Source of the DNA: Cerrena zonata
Taxonomy: Eukaryota; Basidiomycota; Agaricomycetes; Polyporales; Cerrenaceae
Reading direction: 5' to 3'
Assembly (NCBI GenBank): GCA_038087015.1
Contig: JASBNA010000002.1
Coordinates: 930,001-994,000 of the forward strand
Length of the DNA stretch: 64,000 bases
The notes under the pieces were generated by a model. That model saw only the letters and a program-made list of their open reading frames with translations. It made no database searches and had not been told where the DNA came from. Made by a program: the position numbers and the translations under genes. How positions within the stretch are numbered: the stretch's first letter is position 1; the number at the start of each line of letters is the position of its first letter. Shown here piece by piece: positions 1-11,780 of the stretch.

Positions 1-896
1 ATGATCTTTCCCAAGGAAATGTGTTCTGAGCTGTCTAAAAATGAACACTTTAGCATAAGTAGCTGAAATTATGAAGTTTAGTTTGTAATTTTACCACTAA
101 TCCTATAGTTGAGCTTTCTGTACCATTGTGCCAGGACTGTTTGCTATGTCTTCCTGAAAATGAATCTGTTGTATCTTTGGATATACCAGGATGAAGTTCA
201 CTTCCCCTCCCAGGTCTTAGTGACAGATGTCTCACTTGAGACTCAATCTTAACACACCTTGGATGTCTTGTTGGAGGCCCAATCCTAACATGTGAAGGGC
301 CTGCCTGAGCAGAAGGCTATTTACAACTAATGAGGCAGCTTCATGTTGTATAGAAGACAGTTAATACCTGTGTCAGGAATCTCATCATTCTCATCATCAG
401 AAATCATGATAAACTCCTGCTTTTGGGGCTAGAACCAAGGTTAGGCTGGATTTTTTTTTGAAAAAAGCAGCACTCACTAGGCGACACACTTGAAACCTAC
501 TCTTCCCGATGTATTTAATGTCATCTGAGTTATAGCCGGAGTCTTCGGAGCCCTGCAGTACAATTAATGTCATTAACATGCTGACAACTTGACCTGAACC
601 AGTTCAAATATCTCTGACCTTCCGGGGAATCTTAGGTTGCGGCATACTCTCTGAGTTATTGTATTTTTTATGGGATTCAGAGGATATGAGAATGGGTTGT
701 ACTGGCGTTGTTTAAACAGTTTAATCGTACAGTCATCGTGCGTTCAACGTACAGTTGCATCATGGTCGCGCGATCGATCGAGGAAGCAATAGGCGCTGCC
801 ACAGTATGATATTTCGACCAAGTTTCTAGTCCACGGTAATCTGACTCGCTGTGGGTACCCTCACCTTGCGTTGCTCAGGAGTGAAGTGTTTAAATC
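1..896. other. Left-edge region without a confident gene
   Basis: No recognisable gene. On the minus strand, positions 579-330 could be read as short exons: an acidic, Ser-rich stretch (SEDSGYNSDD), then a GTGAGT donor near 460, then ISDDENDEIPDT. This could be the remains or the 3' part of a gene, but nothing identifies it. The last 200 bases (about 700-896) are the likely promoter of the dehydrogenase at 897 and contain the self-complementary stretch gcgcgatcgatcg near 769. Confidence 0.3.
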
Positions 897-2694
897 ATGT
901 TTGTTCCACGACGTCTCGTACGGGCTGCGACACTCTCACTTCGTAGGGCACACACCTCTGCCCCAGCTTTGAACTCCGTAAACGCAGAAGACATTGCTCA
1001 CTTTTCCAAATTTCTCACACCAACGTCTATCATCTCGACATTGTCGCCTCAACCATCTCCATCCTCAGAGCTGGCTCCATTTAACAATGACTGGATGAAC
1101 AAGTATCACGGACAGTCCACTACAGTCATACGACCTCGAAGCACACAAGAAGTTAGTGAAGTGGTCAAGCGGTGTAATGAACGAGGAATTGGTATTGTCC
1201 CACAAGGTGGAAACACTGGTCTTGTTGGTGGCGGAGTGCCGATAAAGGATGAACTTGTTCTGAGTCTGGGTAATATGAACAAGGTGCGCTCCTTCGACCC
1301 TGTCTCTGGTAAGTATCCTTGCCCCCATGCTAAGAACATAATTCTGAAGTATTTCGACCAGGTATCCTTGTTGCGGATGCCGGATGTGTCCTAGAGTCAC
1401 TCTCAGAATATCTTGCCCCTCACAACCATATAATGCCTCTTGACCTTGGAGCTAAGGGCAGGTATGTTCAACGTTATCATTATTCATACAGTATTTTAAT
1501 TGTGTTGAGTAGTTGTCAAATCGGCGGGAATGTCTCCACGAACGCAGGCGGTCTTCGTCTGCTCCGATACGGTTCCCTCCACGGCTCGGTACTCGGTCTA
1601 GAGGTTGTTTTGCCCGACGGAACCGTCCTCGACCAACTATCAACACTCCGCAAGGACAACACTGGCTACGACCTTAAACAGTTATTCATCGGCGCAGAAG
1701 GAACACTTGGTATTGTCACTGGGGTTTCGATTCTTACAGCTCCCGCTCCTCAGTCCGTAAACAATGTGGTACTGGCTTTACCCAAATTCGACAACGTCCT
1801 CCCCCTCTTCACGAAGGCCAAACGCCAACTTTCAGAAATCCTGTCTGCTTTCGAGTTCTTCGACAGAACAGCGTACGATCTTGCGGTAAAACACGGTCAA
1901 GGACGTGCGTTGAACGAAGATGAAACAGAAGGCGCGGAGTGTTTCGTCCTCCTCGAAACTAGCGGAGGTAACAAAGACCACGACGATGAGGTAAATATCT
2001 TGGCTACCTGTGATATCTCAGAAGACTATATTGATTATAACTTTTTTTAGAAATTGAACGGTCTTCTTGAGAATCTCATGGAATCGGATGAGCCTCTGAT
2101 CAACACTGGTGTAATTTCCCAGACTCCAGCACAGTTCTCCTCGCTCTGGGCTATCCGTGAAGGCATCACAGAAGCCGTCTCCAAAGAGGGGAAGGCTTAC
2201 AAATACGATATCTCGATTCCATTGGCCGAGTTTAAGCATGTCGTTGATACAACTCGTGAACACCTGAGATCAAAAGGTCTCATGCGCGATGACGCTGTTA
2301 AGCATGTTATTGGATATGGACACGTTGGTGACGGTGAGTGAGCTACGTAAGGACCCTTCACGCATTAATAATTCATGACCTACATCTGCGTTAGGTAACT
2401 TACACTTGAACATCGTTGCCACTAATTACACTCCGGAAATTGAGGCAGCATTGGAACCGTTTGTCTACGAGCTTGTTGGTAAGTAATACTCAGGAGTTTA
2501 TCCGACAACTGGTACTTACATATGCCTCTATAGCTAAATACAAGGGCTCTGTATCTGCTGAGCACGGTGTCGGGGTCATGAAGACCCATGCGCTTCACTA
2601 CTCAAAGAGCGACACTAGCATTGAATGGATGAAACGGATCAAGCAGATCTTCGATCCAAAGGGCATCATGAACCCCGGTAAAGTGCTCCCATGA
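897..2694 (+). CDS. DLD2: FAD-linked D-2-hydroxyglutarate / D-lactate dehydrogenase, mitochondrial
   Basis: This gene encodes a flavoprotein oxidising a D-2-hydroxyacid (D-2-hydroxyglutarate or D-lactate) in mitochondria, related to human D2HGDH and yeast Dld2/Dld3. Six exons give one frame: 897-1308, 1362-1461, 1513-1990, 2051-2333, 2395-2478 and 2534-2694, about 505 residues, normal for the family. The first 25 residues are Arg-rich without acids ([15 protein letters not shown]), a typical mitochondrial presequence, which supports the start. The FAD-binding PCMH domain is seen as [14 protein letters not shown] and [13 protein letters not shown], with the conserved [13 protein letters not shown] stretch across the second intron. 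The C-terminal FAD-oxidase domain has the metal-binding HVGDGNLHLN and [10 protein letters not shown], and ends [14 protein letters not shown]. Which D-hydroxyacid is the true substrate cannot be told from sequence. Confidence 0.93.
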
Positions 2695-2846
2695 TCCCTG
2701 CAATAAAATTATCTGTATGGCTGCCACATGTACATACACATAATCTACACGGATTTTTCATTTCTAACCTGAGATAATGAGTGAAGGTGGCCGTATCATC
2801 GTGTTCGCGAGCGCCCATTCGGCAAAACGGCTAGCACGTGCATGGT

Positions 2847-2926
2847 CCTAACCTAGGTACATAAGAAGACCCTAACCCAAGACGCCTAAGACGTTCCTAA
2901 CCCCGTTTTCAGTCTTACGCCTAACC
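2847..2926. promoter_or_regulatory. Cluster of four telomere-like CCTAAC motifs upstream of RAP1
   Basis: Within 80 bases, ending 30 bases before the RAP1 start codon, there are four copies of CCTAAC: 2847-2853, 2870-2878 (CCCTAACCC, a full TTAGGG unit on the other strand), 2896-2904 (CCTAACCCC) and 2920-2926. All are in the same orientation. A palindromic CACGTG lies at 2835-2840. The motif matches the TTAGGG telomere unit common in filamentous fungi. A regulatory role is inference. Confidence 0.5.
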
Positions 2927-2956
2927 ACCGAGCTGAAGTTCTAGCTGCCGAGCGCG

Positions 2957-4856
2957 ATGCAGGCAGAGCCCAAAGTATCGCTCGTCCCACTCACTCATAG
3001 ATGCATTGTCCTCTAACAAATATTTCACCTACAGAAACTACTATTTCAAGATGATAATCAGGCCCCTATCAAGTTCTTCATCCAAAAAGATATCCCCGAG
3101 CAGACACAGGCAGAACTATGCGAAGCTATAGCGGTATGACGTCTCTCGATCTCATCGGAAGACATTGAGGACTTGAACACTTATCCTTGACAGGCTGAAG
3201 GTGGCCGCGTTGAGGGGAAAGTCCCTCGTGCTGGTTATATCTTGATTCAACATGGTACCCCCGAAGCGGGACGTCTTCAAATGTGTTGGCAAGTACAGGA
3301 CAGACCGGAGCGTTTCTTCGTCCCGTACACTTGGGTCAATGCATGCAAGACCCATAATCTCTTGCTCAAACAAATATTTATCTCCAATGGGGAGCCTATT
3401 CGCATGCACATTGATTCTAGCATTGCGAATATCAACGCTCGGGCTCTACTAAGTAATCGGATCCTCGTAAGTCACCCTATATGCTCATCTCGTCGACCAA
3501 TCTTACACAACCGATTCACTCTCGTTATCTCGCGTACCCGTTATGTCACATTGTTTCAGCACTCCGGCGGTGACCCTACTGCATCCGCACAGTCTGCACG
3601 TGTAATCCTTGCGGATCCGAATACAGAGGTATTCCAGCACCTTGTCAAGACGTATCAAGGGGAACCGGACAAGTATGTCGAATCGTACTTGTGGGTCAAG
3701 AAATGTCAAGAGCGAGGCGTCTTGAATTATACGCCTGTCGTCTACAAGAATCCTGGTGGTAGACGACCAGGAGAAGAGTCCGTAATAAATCATTTCGATA
3801 TGATTTGACAGTTCTAATTACCTATCCATTCCAGGCGCACACAGTTTACTGAAGAAGATGAGGAGCATCTCTGTAATTGGATTGCAGCTAAAATCCCCTA
3901 CAAGGAGACTGGGGGAAGAACAGGAAACCGACTCTACCAACAACTATGTGAAATGGTAACATTTGAGTTTTATTCGACCTGTCGGAATTAATTAATTTCT
4001 CCCTATATCAGTCTCAGGATTCAGAATACTCTTGGGTAACTCGACATACATGGCAATCCTGGCGAGAGAGGTATAAAAAGAACGCTCCTCGACTCGATGT
4101 ACGTATAGCGCAAATCGTCCAAGAGAAAAAGCCAGCTATGGGCGAGAAAGGGCAGTATGGCTACGTTCGCAAGCCGGAAGAAAAGCCTAAACGGACTAGA
4201 CGAAAGAAGAATCCGGCACCTGAGGCTAACGGAGATGAACCTGTTGCTGGACCTTCTACGACCAACGATACAGAAGAACCACCCATTACCCTCCCGATGC
4301 CTATGGCTCCTCCACCTCCCCCTCCCGGTATGACAATTTCAGATGGCCCTCCCAACTACTCTGCTGTATTGTATTCCGCACCTCCCCCGTTTTCGCAATT
4401 ATCTGCTGGGCCGTCTATGGATTCGACTACTGCTAGACAGAACGCGCAAGAGCAGGAAATGGAAGATGGAGAGGAAGAAACGCAATGGCCGATCAGGATA
4501 GCCGATGCACCACCACCAGCCTGGGCGATGAAAAGGCCACTTGATGCCGAAGAGAGCGGAAATCCCGCCAAGAAGTTACGTCTGAAGTAAGCGTTCATGT
4601 TTTACTTGACAGACCTAAAACTAAGGCTAGCTGTAGTGGTAGCGAACCCGAGGAACAACCACCGGCCGCTTCCCCAGTCCTCCATGTCGTTGACCAAGGT
4701 ATTCAAGACACCGCACGGGAGTTTCGTTTCACCATTGAAGAAGTCCGGGAATACTATGATAAATGTGGAGATATGGAGCGTACCAGGAACAGGTTCAAGA
4801 AAATGCGAGAAGTACTGCTTGCACTTCCTGACGATGAGCCATCTACTGCTGCTTGA
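2957..4856 (+). CDS. RAP1: Telomere-binding protein Rap1 (BRCT, Myb and C-terminal Rap1 domains)
   Basis: Rap1 belongs to the shelterin-type complex that protects chromosome ends. Splicing gives MQAEPKKLLFQDD, then a BRCT domain (FFIQKDIP, YILIQHG, FFVPYTWVNAC), then a second BRCT-like half (ARVILADPNTEVFQHLV, YLWVKKCQERG). The Rap1-type Myb helices follow (RTQFTEEDEEHLCNWIAAK, GGRTGNRLYQQL, TRHTWQSWRERYKK), then a Pro-rich linker and a basic patch (KPKRTRRKK). The last exon (after an intron at about 4589-4612) ends in FTIEEVREYYDKCGD and RFKKMREVLLAL, matching the C-terminal Rap1 protein-interaction module. The ATG at 2957 is chosen because a 60-nt intron starting at GTATCG six codons in joins cleanly to the BRCT exon. 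The donor before the Myb exon is either GTCCGT or GTAATA; GTCCGT keeps the frame. The 3' end faces CDK11 across 114 bases. Confidence 0.88.
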
Positions 4857-4970
4857 AGCTTTGGTGTTTTGGAACTGTAGCTACTAGGACTTGAATTATA
4901 AACTTAATATGTATTGTATCATATTTCGTATGTTGTAATACTATTCCCAAGTCAAGGTACCACCGGAGCA

Positions 4971-6543
4971 TCAGGGGGCATCGAATTCTGTCAGTAGTTT
5001 ATAGTCCGCAGCTCGAACAGGAGCATGTGGGCTGTCCGGATGTTTACGACGCCTACGGTATTGCATTAATAGTACCCATCCAGTCAAAAACCGTGTACTC
5101 ACTTTTCGCCTGCTGCGACAGATGGGAATGAACCAAAGAGGTCAGGATGTTTAGGGAAGGGGGACTCTCTGAACAAAAGGTTAGATTCGACTGTGCGCCA
5201 TTTCAACGTTCAAACTCACCTGAAGTAAGGATGCTGCAAAGCCTCCTCTGCCGATATCCTATCTTCAGGATCATATGCTAGCATACGCGAGATCAAGTCA
5301 ATCCCCGCAACCGAGATGTGGGGGAATCTCTGGCGTAACTGTGACGGATGGGGTGCAGGGAGGTTGATAGTATTCGCCAAGGGAAGTAAGCTGTAGTCAG
5401 GCCAAGTTGTGGTCGTTGGAGGTCCTAGAAGTTTGAATATCATGGAGAGCATCTCGATTTCTCCCTTGGCTTGGAATAATGGTTCTTTGAGGAGCAGTTC
5501 TGCGAAAATACAGCCAACGGACCACATATCGACTGCTGTGGAATAGGTAGTTGCGCCTAGGAGGATTTCAGGTGCGCTATAATAGATTATATGAGCAAAT
5601 TCTATCACAGTTAATATTAGGGTGGCTTCATACCGATACCACAACGTTACCACCAATTGCGTCAAACCTCCTACACCAACCGGGTCACCATACCTTCTCG
5701 CAAGCCCAAAGTCGGCCACCTTAATCTGCCCCCGATTATTCATAAGCAAATTACTCGTCTTCAAATCCCTATGGAGGATCCACCGTTCATGACAGAACGC
5801 GACAGCAGACAACAACTGTTTCAACAACGTCTTGATTTCAGATTGCAAAAACGGCGCAGGCATGACGGTGAGCAATGTCTTCAGATCATGCTCAATGAAA
5901 TCCATCACGATGAACACTCTTGCATATGTTAAAAGTTTGGAGGGACAGGGACAGAAGAAACGGATTCCATTGAGTGTAGATAATTGTATTGTACATGGGT
6001 GAGGAGCACGTACTGAGTTAGGGTTTCGCCCACCACCACCTCGCGAATACCCACAACGTTCTCATGTTGGCACACCATGAGAGCATTCACTTCTCTCAAG
6101 GCTGTTATAGGAAACCCGTGCTTCTCGTCATCCAGTTTCAACTTCTTCAACGCGACTATATCTCCAGTCTCCTTGTCCCTAGCTCGGAAAACGACACCAT
6201 AAGAACCTTCCTCGATCGAATTAAGCCGCTCGTAAGAATACACCGAACGTGAGGGTGTCAGCGGTGGGTGGTGTGTCCTCGGCGGGACATAAATACTATG
6301 TCTCGGTCGTTGTCTTTCGACGACAACACGAATTTGAGAACGAGGTTCTGGGGTGACTGCTTGTGAACGTGGGTCGGAGAGTGAAGTGCCTTTCGACTTG
6401 GAACGACGTTTCAGTGGGGGCTGAGGTTCATTCATCTCCGCGTCATCATGAAGAGCTTCGTGCGGCTCCCAGCGTGAACGTTTCCGCGAAGGTGTAGAGG
6501 GTCCAGCTTCAAACACAGCCTGAGAGCTTGACGGGAGTGACAT
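4971..6543 (-). CDS. CDK11: CDK11 (PITSLRE)-type cyclin-dependent kinase
   Basis: A serine/threonine kinase of the CDK10/CDK11 class, nuclear and linked to transcription and splicing. A basic, disordered N-terminus of about 100 residues (PLKRRSKSK) precedes the kinase domain. Visible are the glycine loop EEGSYGVV, the ATP lysine in VALKKLK, the C-helix GFPITALRE (PITSLRE in animal CDK11), the catalytic loop ILHRDLKTSNLL, DFGLARRYGDP, the activation segment ending LVVTLWYRAPE, and DMWSVGCIFAELL. Introns interrupt after GETLTQ, after LWYR and near the end. Two short last exons add ESPFPKHPDLFGSFPS and VRAADYKLLTEFDAP, so the stop lies at 4971, beyond the longest single reading frame. CDK11 is preferred over CDK10 or CDK9 because of the PIT-LRE helix, HDLKTLL and the GDP insert after DFGLAR. 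Confidence 0.9.
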
Positions 6544-6814
6544 GGTGGAAGCAAGAGAAGTGTTGATTTGCGTCTACAAGCGCCCACAACCTCAGCATTG
6601 AATTTGAACGAAAGTGAATTTGACAAGCAGCAAATGGGTCTCTATGGGTCGGTAGGGGGTATCTGCAATTGAATAGTACGGATGGGTGTAATATACAAAG
6701 CGGAGATGATAATAATATTACAAAAAGAGAGAAGCATACGAAATCGATACAAACACTAGATAATATCCAAAGCTAGGCTCAATATAACAAACCGTCCCCA
6801 GACTCCTCGAGCCC

Positions 6815-9800
6815 TTATTCTGTCTCCTCCTTCGTCTCACCCACCCTGATCAAGCTGGCCAAATCAGCAAACATCGCAGGATCAACTTCCCCAATAGTCA
6901 TAATCTGCCACGTAATGTCCTCCTGGTATCCACTCCAAAGACCATCTCCTGCCTCTACCCTCGTCTCGCCATGTTCTCCCCATCCCATGCCAAACGTCAG
7001 AGTAGGCATAGCTGTATGAGATGTATCGAAGGAGTCTTCACATGCATCGATCAATTTGGTTGTTTCGACCGCTCGTTTCACGACGATGATGTACCATGGA
7101 CGACGAGTAGTGTCAGCGAGGAGTTTCTTGATGAACCGGAGGAGGACTTTGTGGAAACGGAGTTTTCGGCAGGTTTTGATTCGTTTCTTCAATTTCGGTG
7201 GTGCCAAGAAGGCTAGGGAGTATAGTGCATGCATGACTCGCTCAATATACGCCAACCAAGGCTCATTGTTGAGCACACCAAAGTCGTTGTCCGACGAAGG
7301 CAGGCGATGCACGAGAGCTTCATACGTCGACCACAACCGCTCCTGTGGGACGGAATACGAGATGATCTTGCGGTTATCATCGGGCTGGCAGAAGCGTGCA
7401 AAGCATTCCAACGCTGTGCTCAGTAACGCCGGGGGAGGTGATACGCCATACGGTGTCGGTGAAGCGACAGACAGCATGGTCTGGAACGGTCCGACGGCAT
7501 CGTCAGAGTCGATGAAATACGAGGCCAATAAGGAAAACGCTCGTCGGGCAATTCGTTTCGACTGTGCGCTTGGTGGAGTAGTGGAAGGCAGGCGAACATG
7601 AGGAGAGACATTGAGCATGATGTAAGCAATATCTTTCCGTATAGTGAGAATGTCGTCTAACATAAGGACAGATGAAAACGCCTCTGGCAGTGAAGATGTA
7701 GACCGAGGCTTCAGGCTACCAACGCGAAGGAGGACGCTGAGGTATCGATGATGTTTGCCAAGGAACTCATGATTTTCAACCGGTATCGAGAGGTTTCGCA
7801 GGATGTTCATTGCAGCAAGAACAATATCCCCTGGTCTATATCCTGGACCGACGCTACGCGGCTTCTGGCCTTGCCGTGGTTTGAGATTCGCGAATGGGAG
7901 AGATCCTTCATCGACCAACGAGCTAACGAGTTTCGTATTGGTAATGATAGGTGAGTCTTCGCTAAAGTCAGCGTCAGAATCTTCCTCGCCGTCGAACGCG
8001 ATATCCTCAATTAGATCGAGTACTTCTTCCAGCAGGTCAGGTGCTTGAGCAATGGGGAATCCCGTTGCTGAACCTCTCGAAACGGTGAGCATGGAGAATG
8101 TTGTGAGACCGTAGGAAAGTTCGGTAGATATTCGCGAACGGAGGGATAATGTCAGGGCTTCAACATCGACATTTCCCCATTCTTCGTTAGGTTTTCGCAG
8201 ACGTTGTGCAGCAACGTCCATTTCCTTCTCGATGAGTTTGAGGTCCCGACCACCGTGTGTATCCAGTTCACGTCGTAAGGGTACGTATTCAATCTTCCTC
8301 CGCGAAGGTTGACGTACGGTTTGTACCGGAGCCGGCGCAGGACCGTCAGACTGCAACATCTCTCATCAGGAAGGCTGTAAGATACCAAACCAATTGACTT
8401 ACATTTCGAAGTGATGGAGCGTCTGAGCCATCTTTGTCACGAGGTCAACACATTGAACTTAGGAACTCAGAGAAAGTTGAAATACATACTCGTTTTTTGT
8501 CTCACACGTTTGACATCTGCTTCTTCAGATTCTCTCAGCTTGCGTTTCCGACCTTCTGGATCCTGGGGGTCAAAGTCCGAGCCGGATGCAGAATCTGGAA
8601 CTGATACTGAAGCGGGGAAATTGGGGAAGCTGGTAGACCCTGCAAGACCTGGAGCTGGTGTCATAGGATCTGCACCTACTGACCCAAAGCCATTGTCACT
8701 GGATCCGTTCAGGTTATTGAATGATGTCTGAGATGGCGTACGAGGAGGGAACTGTCCAGCACCCATATTGCCCATTGGATCAGGTTGAGTTGAAGGACCT
8801 GCCATAGGCATTCCACCGACACCGACACCGACACCACCTACGCCTCCTACACCCAAAGCGATGTTTGGGTTACTGCCTGTACGTTGCAACTGGTTCATTT
8901 GAGGGGGGAAGCCCATATTGTTGGACTGGGCACGAGCCATCATTGCGCGTTGTTGTTGCTGCTGTTGTTGCTGTTGCTCTCTTATCATGTTTTTGCGGTA
9001 AGCTTCCTCGAAGGGACCGATGATCATGTGAAAAACTTGTTGAAGGAGTTGCGCGACAGCCTGCTGCTGGCCCGAGGGCGTTGTGTACTGGTCTGGGAGG
9101 TCGAAATGGCGAAGGACCTGGGGCCACGCGCCTTCGCGTGTTATCTAGGATAAAGTACGTGAAGGAAGCGTAGACGCGAGGCAATGACATACATACCTTC
9201 TGTCCGCCACCATTGGAGAGAGCGATACCCCAGAGTCTGAGCAAATCCACTTCCTTTCCTGCGAAGCGGATGTTTCCAGGCTCACTACCGAGCTCGAGTG
9301 AGCGCCACGGAGAGGTGTTGGGATCGTAGCTGGGTGTCGGTGTGCCCGAGAGGGCAGGGGGGAGGGGGGAGTTGCGTTGTGCATGGATATTTGCTAGCCC
9401 GATGAGGAAGTTGCGCTTACGTTGGAGGGGGTTTGGCTGCATGGCGGCGGGATTGGAAGGGATCTGTTGAGGCTAAGTATGAATGAGAAGAGAATGAGTG
9501 GACGTGCAAACGAATTGGTATAGAGAATGGCATATCGAACGGGAGACTAACTGACATTGGAAGGCTGCGACTGAGCCGGGAATGACATGCCTGGGACGGC
9601 GGCGAAGTTGGAGGGGTTCATCTCCTGACCTAATGCAGGATCGGGGCGATTCGAGTTGTTTAACGACATTCCTCCGAAATAAGATGCCGAAGTTCCGCCA
9701 GGCGCAGAACGGTTGCCTGCCTTTGCGAGACTCGTGGCTTGGAGGAGAGCCATTTGTTTGGCCGTCTGTGAATCCAGATTGAAGGGCATGGATGCGTCGG

Positions 9801-9908
9801 AAGAACCATTCTGTTGCGGGAAAAGTGATTGCTGGGTGTTGCTTTGGGGCGGGGCGGGGTGAGGATGGGCGGAGGAGAGGGAGGAGGAAGGCGGACTTAC
9901 AGCATCAT
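6815..9908 (-). CDS. SWI1: SWI/SNF chromatin remodelling subunit with ARID domain (Swi1-like)
   Basis: The DNA-binding ARID subunit of a SWI/SNF complex in the nucleus. The N-terminus is Gln/Asn/Ser-rich. The ARID domain spans three exons: KRNFLIGLANIHAQRN, then EVDLLRLWGIALSNGGGQK, then (after an intron at about 9148-9195) ITREGAWPQVLRHFDLP. A helix and a polyglutamine tract (codons at 8949-8981) follow, then a Gly/Val-rich low-complexity segment. Two small exons near 8440-8360 lead into the large C-terminal exon, an alpha-helical repeat region such as SWI1/BAF250 proteins carry (GDIVLAAMNILRNLSIPVENHEFLG is typical). The first exon appears to be only ATG ATG CT (9908-9901) followed by a GTAAGT donor. 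The frame stays open upstream, so a longer first exon is possible. It is divergent from the DUF1764 gene, with 217 bases between the starts. Confidence 0.85.
8949..8981 (-). repeat. CAA/CAG microsatellite encoding polyglutamine in Swi1
   Basis: About eleven consecutive CAA/CAG codons on the minus strand encode the Gln run in the ARID-protein gene. Mixed codons suggest it is not a pure expanding repeat. Confidence 0.85.
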
Positions 9909-10125
9909 GGGCCCTGTGTGTCCTGCAGCAGACTGGCTCTGTTCCCGTTTCGACTTGTGTTCTGCAATTTGGCCCGAGACGAATCGACTTTCGCTGCCAG
10001 TGTCTTCTCCTCTGCCGCCCCTGTCTCCCCTCTCAGCCAGCGCCAAGCCACATCATCCCCTCGTGGCCCAAGACGCCCACACGCATTTTTCTCATTCTCA
10101 TTTTCCTCCCTCATCTTCTTCCTCC

Positions 10126-10767
10126 ATGCCGGCCTCTGAAATCGACGACATCTTCGCTTCCAAGGGCAAAGCCACTGCTCCCTCCTCATCTCAGCCCGCA
10201 GACGCACCGAAAAAGAAAAAGAAAAAAGCAAAGAAAATAACCGAGGCACAGGAACAAGCACCTCCATCCGCAAAACGAAAGCGTAACGATCACGAGTCCA
10301 CTGACGAACATACTTCAACAAAACGCAGGGTTCCAGAAACCGTGCTTGACCCGTCCGTCCAGCTTGCTGCGCCGCTGAAAGGCAATAGCAAGTCGGACAC
10401 CTCCAAGTTCTCTCGTCCGCGCCCCAGCATCAAAGCGCGGCCGGTCAAGGAGGACGAGGAGCGGTTCAAAGACTCGCGAGGCACTGGGCCTAGTATGTCG
10501 TCACTGGTAAACGTTTCCTTCTCTTCTTGTAATTTGCTCGCCTCTAGGGCAGAAAACCGAGGAAGGTTTTCTCATCTACAAAGAAGACGAGCTCGGCATC
10601 ACGGAGCAAGGTGGAGGTATACGCACTTTTATCTCCCCTGAGAAAATCGCATACTCATCCCGATCTTTCTAGATACCCCGTTATGTCCTTTCGATTGTCA
10701 ATGCTGTATGTCACCACGTCTATTTCTCCGCGATCAAACGCTCACCCAACTATCTAAAGGTTTCTAG
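10126..10767 (+). CDS. DUF1764 family protein (small basic nuclear-type protein)
   Basis: A eukaryotic conserved protein of unknown function with the DUF1764 signature. The N-terminal half is Lys-rich (KKKKKKAKK, AKRKRND), suggesting nuclear or nucleolar location. The conserved C-terminus is FKDSRGTGPRQKTEEGFLIY, then KEDELGITEQGG, then DTPLCPFDCQCCF at the stop. This requires three introns: GTATGT at about 10494, GTATAC at 10617 and GTATGT at 10706. The last exon is only eight bases (GT TTC TAG, ending 10767), placing the family's invariant final Cys-Phe after a split codon. The start at 10126 gives MPASEIDDIF, the usual family start (a short acidic helix). Homologues are generally about 150-200 residues, as here. 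Confidence 0.85.
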
Positions 10768-11780
10768 ATGTACCTATCCAAGATATCCTTCAATACATAA
10801 CTTTATCTTTCCAAGGTATTGGTATACTTTTGTGTGTTTCGGCTCTTTCGAAGCCTCGACTACCGCTCAATGCATTGGTTTTACGAGGTCAATCTGTAGC
10901 CAATATCAATCTTCTTTATCCTTGTAACGTCGCGGTCGCGCTCAATGCCTCTAGCTCGCTGGGATTTCTGCCAATGTGCAACACGGGAGGGACATCCCTT
11001 TTTCTAAATATACACATCTACATCTATATCACCTCAATCTATGATTCATTTCCTGTCTTCTGTCTGTCGTCTGATGACGTTGTGACACAACGTGTTGGAC
11101 AGCCCCCGTCGTAAAAATGGTACGTTGGCTCTCCAATTACTCCGAGTGAACACAGCTTTCCAGCGTGCTAGACTCGAACGGTGTAGTAAGGTCAAGGGAG
11201 TCGAAATAAAAAGTTCTTTCTAACAAGTGGAATATATATTATTTTTGTAAATGTTGTTTGTAGGCATAACATTCGCATAATCCATACAGTCGTTTGCACC
11301 CGGTCATACTTCCAATACAACTCCTAACACAACGTCTAATACACCCAACCATACGGCGCACTAGAAGTCCTAATACACGCCAAGCAGTCGTGGATTTCCT
11401 CAGACCCTATCCTTATACAACTAGAGCCCACTAGAGACTTGTCATAACTTGAATACTGGAAGCTGCGCCCTACTGCGGAAAAAAAGAAAAGTCGGCTTCC
11501 AAACGTTTCACTGCACTTCGTAAACAAGCATTAGATGGTTGGCGCTTGCACCCCAGCTCCGCAAGAGTCTCTTAAAGAATGATTGACCTCTCCGCCTCCA
11601 AGTCTCAGTCTAACCTAGTATTTCTTCTTTTCTTCTCCCCCCTCTCTTATACGTTACGACTTCAATTCCACGCCCACAGCCATCACCATCTCACTAGTTC
11701 ACTCGTATTCGCCTCCTAAGCTTACAATTTTAAAGTCCTCACATTCTCGAGACTACAAAAGTGAATCCCCCGAGTCTGAG
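10768..11780. other. Intergenic region, 1.0 kb
   Basis: No confident gene. It should hold the 3' UTR of the DUF1764 gene and the promoter of the arrestin-like gene, whose last 200 bases are pyrimidine-rich (tcttcttttcttctcccccctctctt near 11620). One oddity is an ATG at 11117 followed directly by a consensus donor GTACGT and an acceptor TTTCCAG ending at 11163, which would give a 20-codon spliced reading frame ending at about 11223. It matches nothing known to me. Confidence 0.5.

Noticed and set aside
7056..7601. 181-codon plus-strand open frame inside Swi1
   Set aside because: It is antisense to the large C-terminal Swi1 exon, which has clear helical repeat features and is continuous with the ARID exons.
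11150..11200. Possible tRNA on the minus strand from a GTTCGAGTC match
   Set aside because: The flanking bases cannot form the T-arm stem, and no anticodon or acceptor stem is found.
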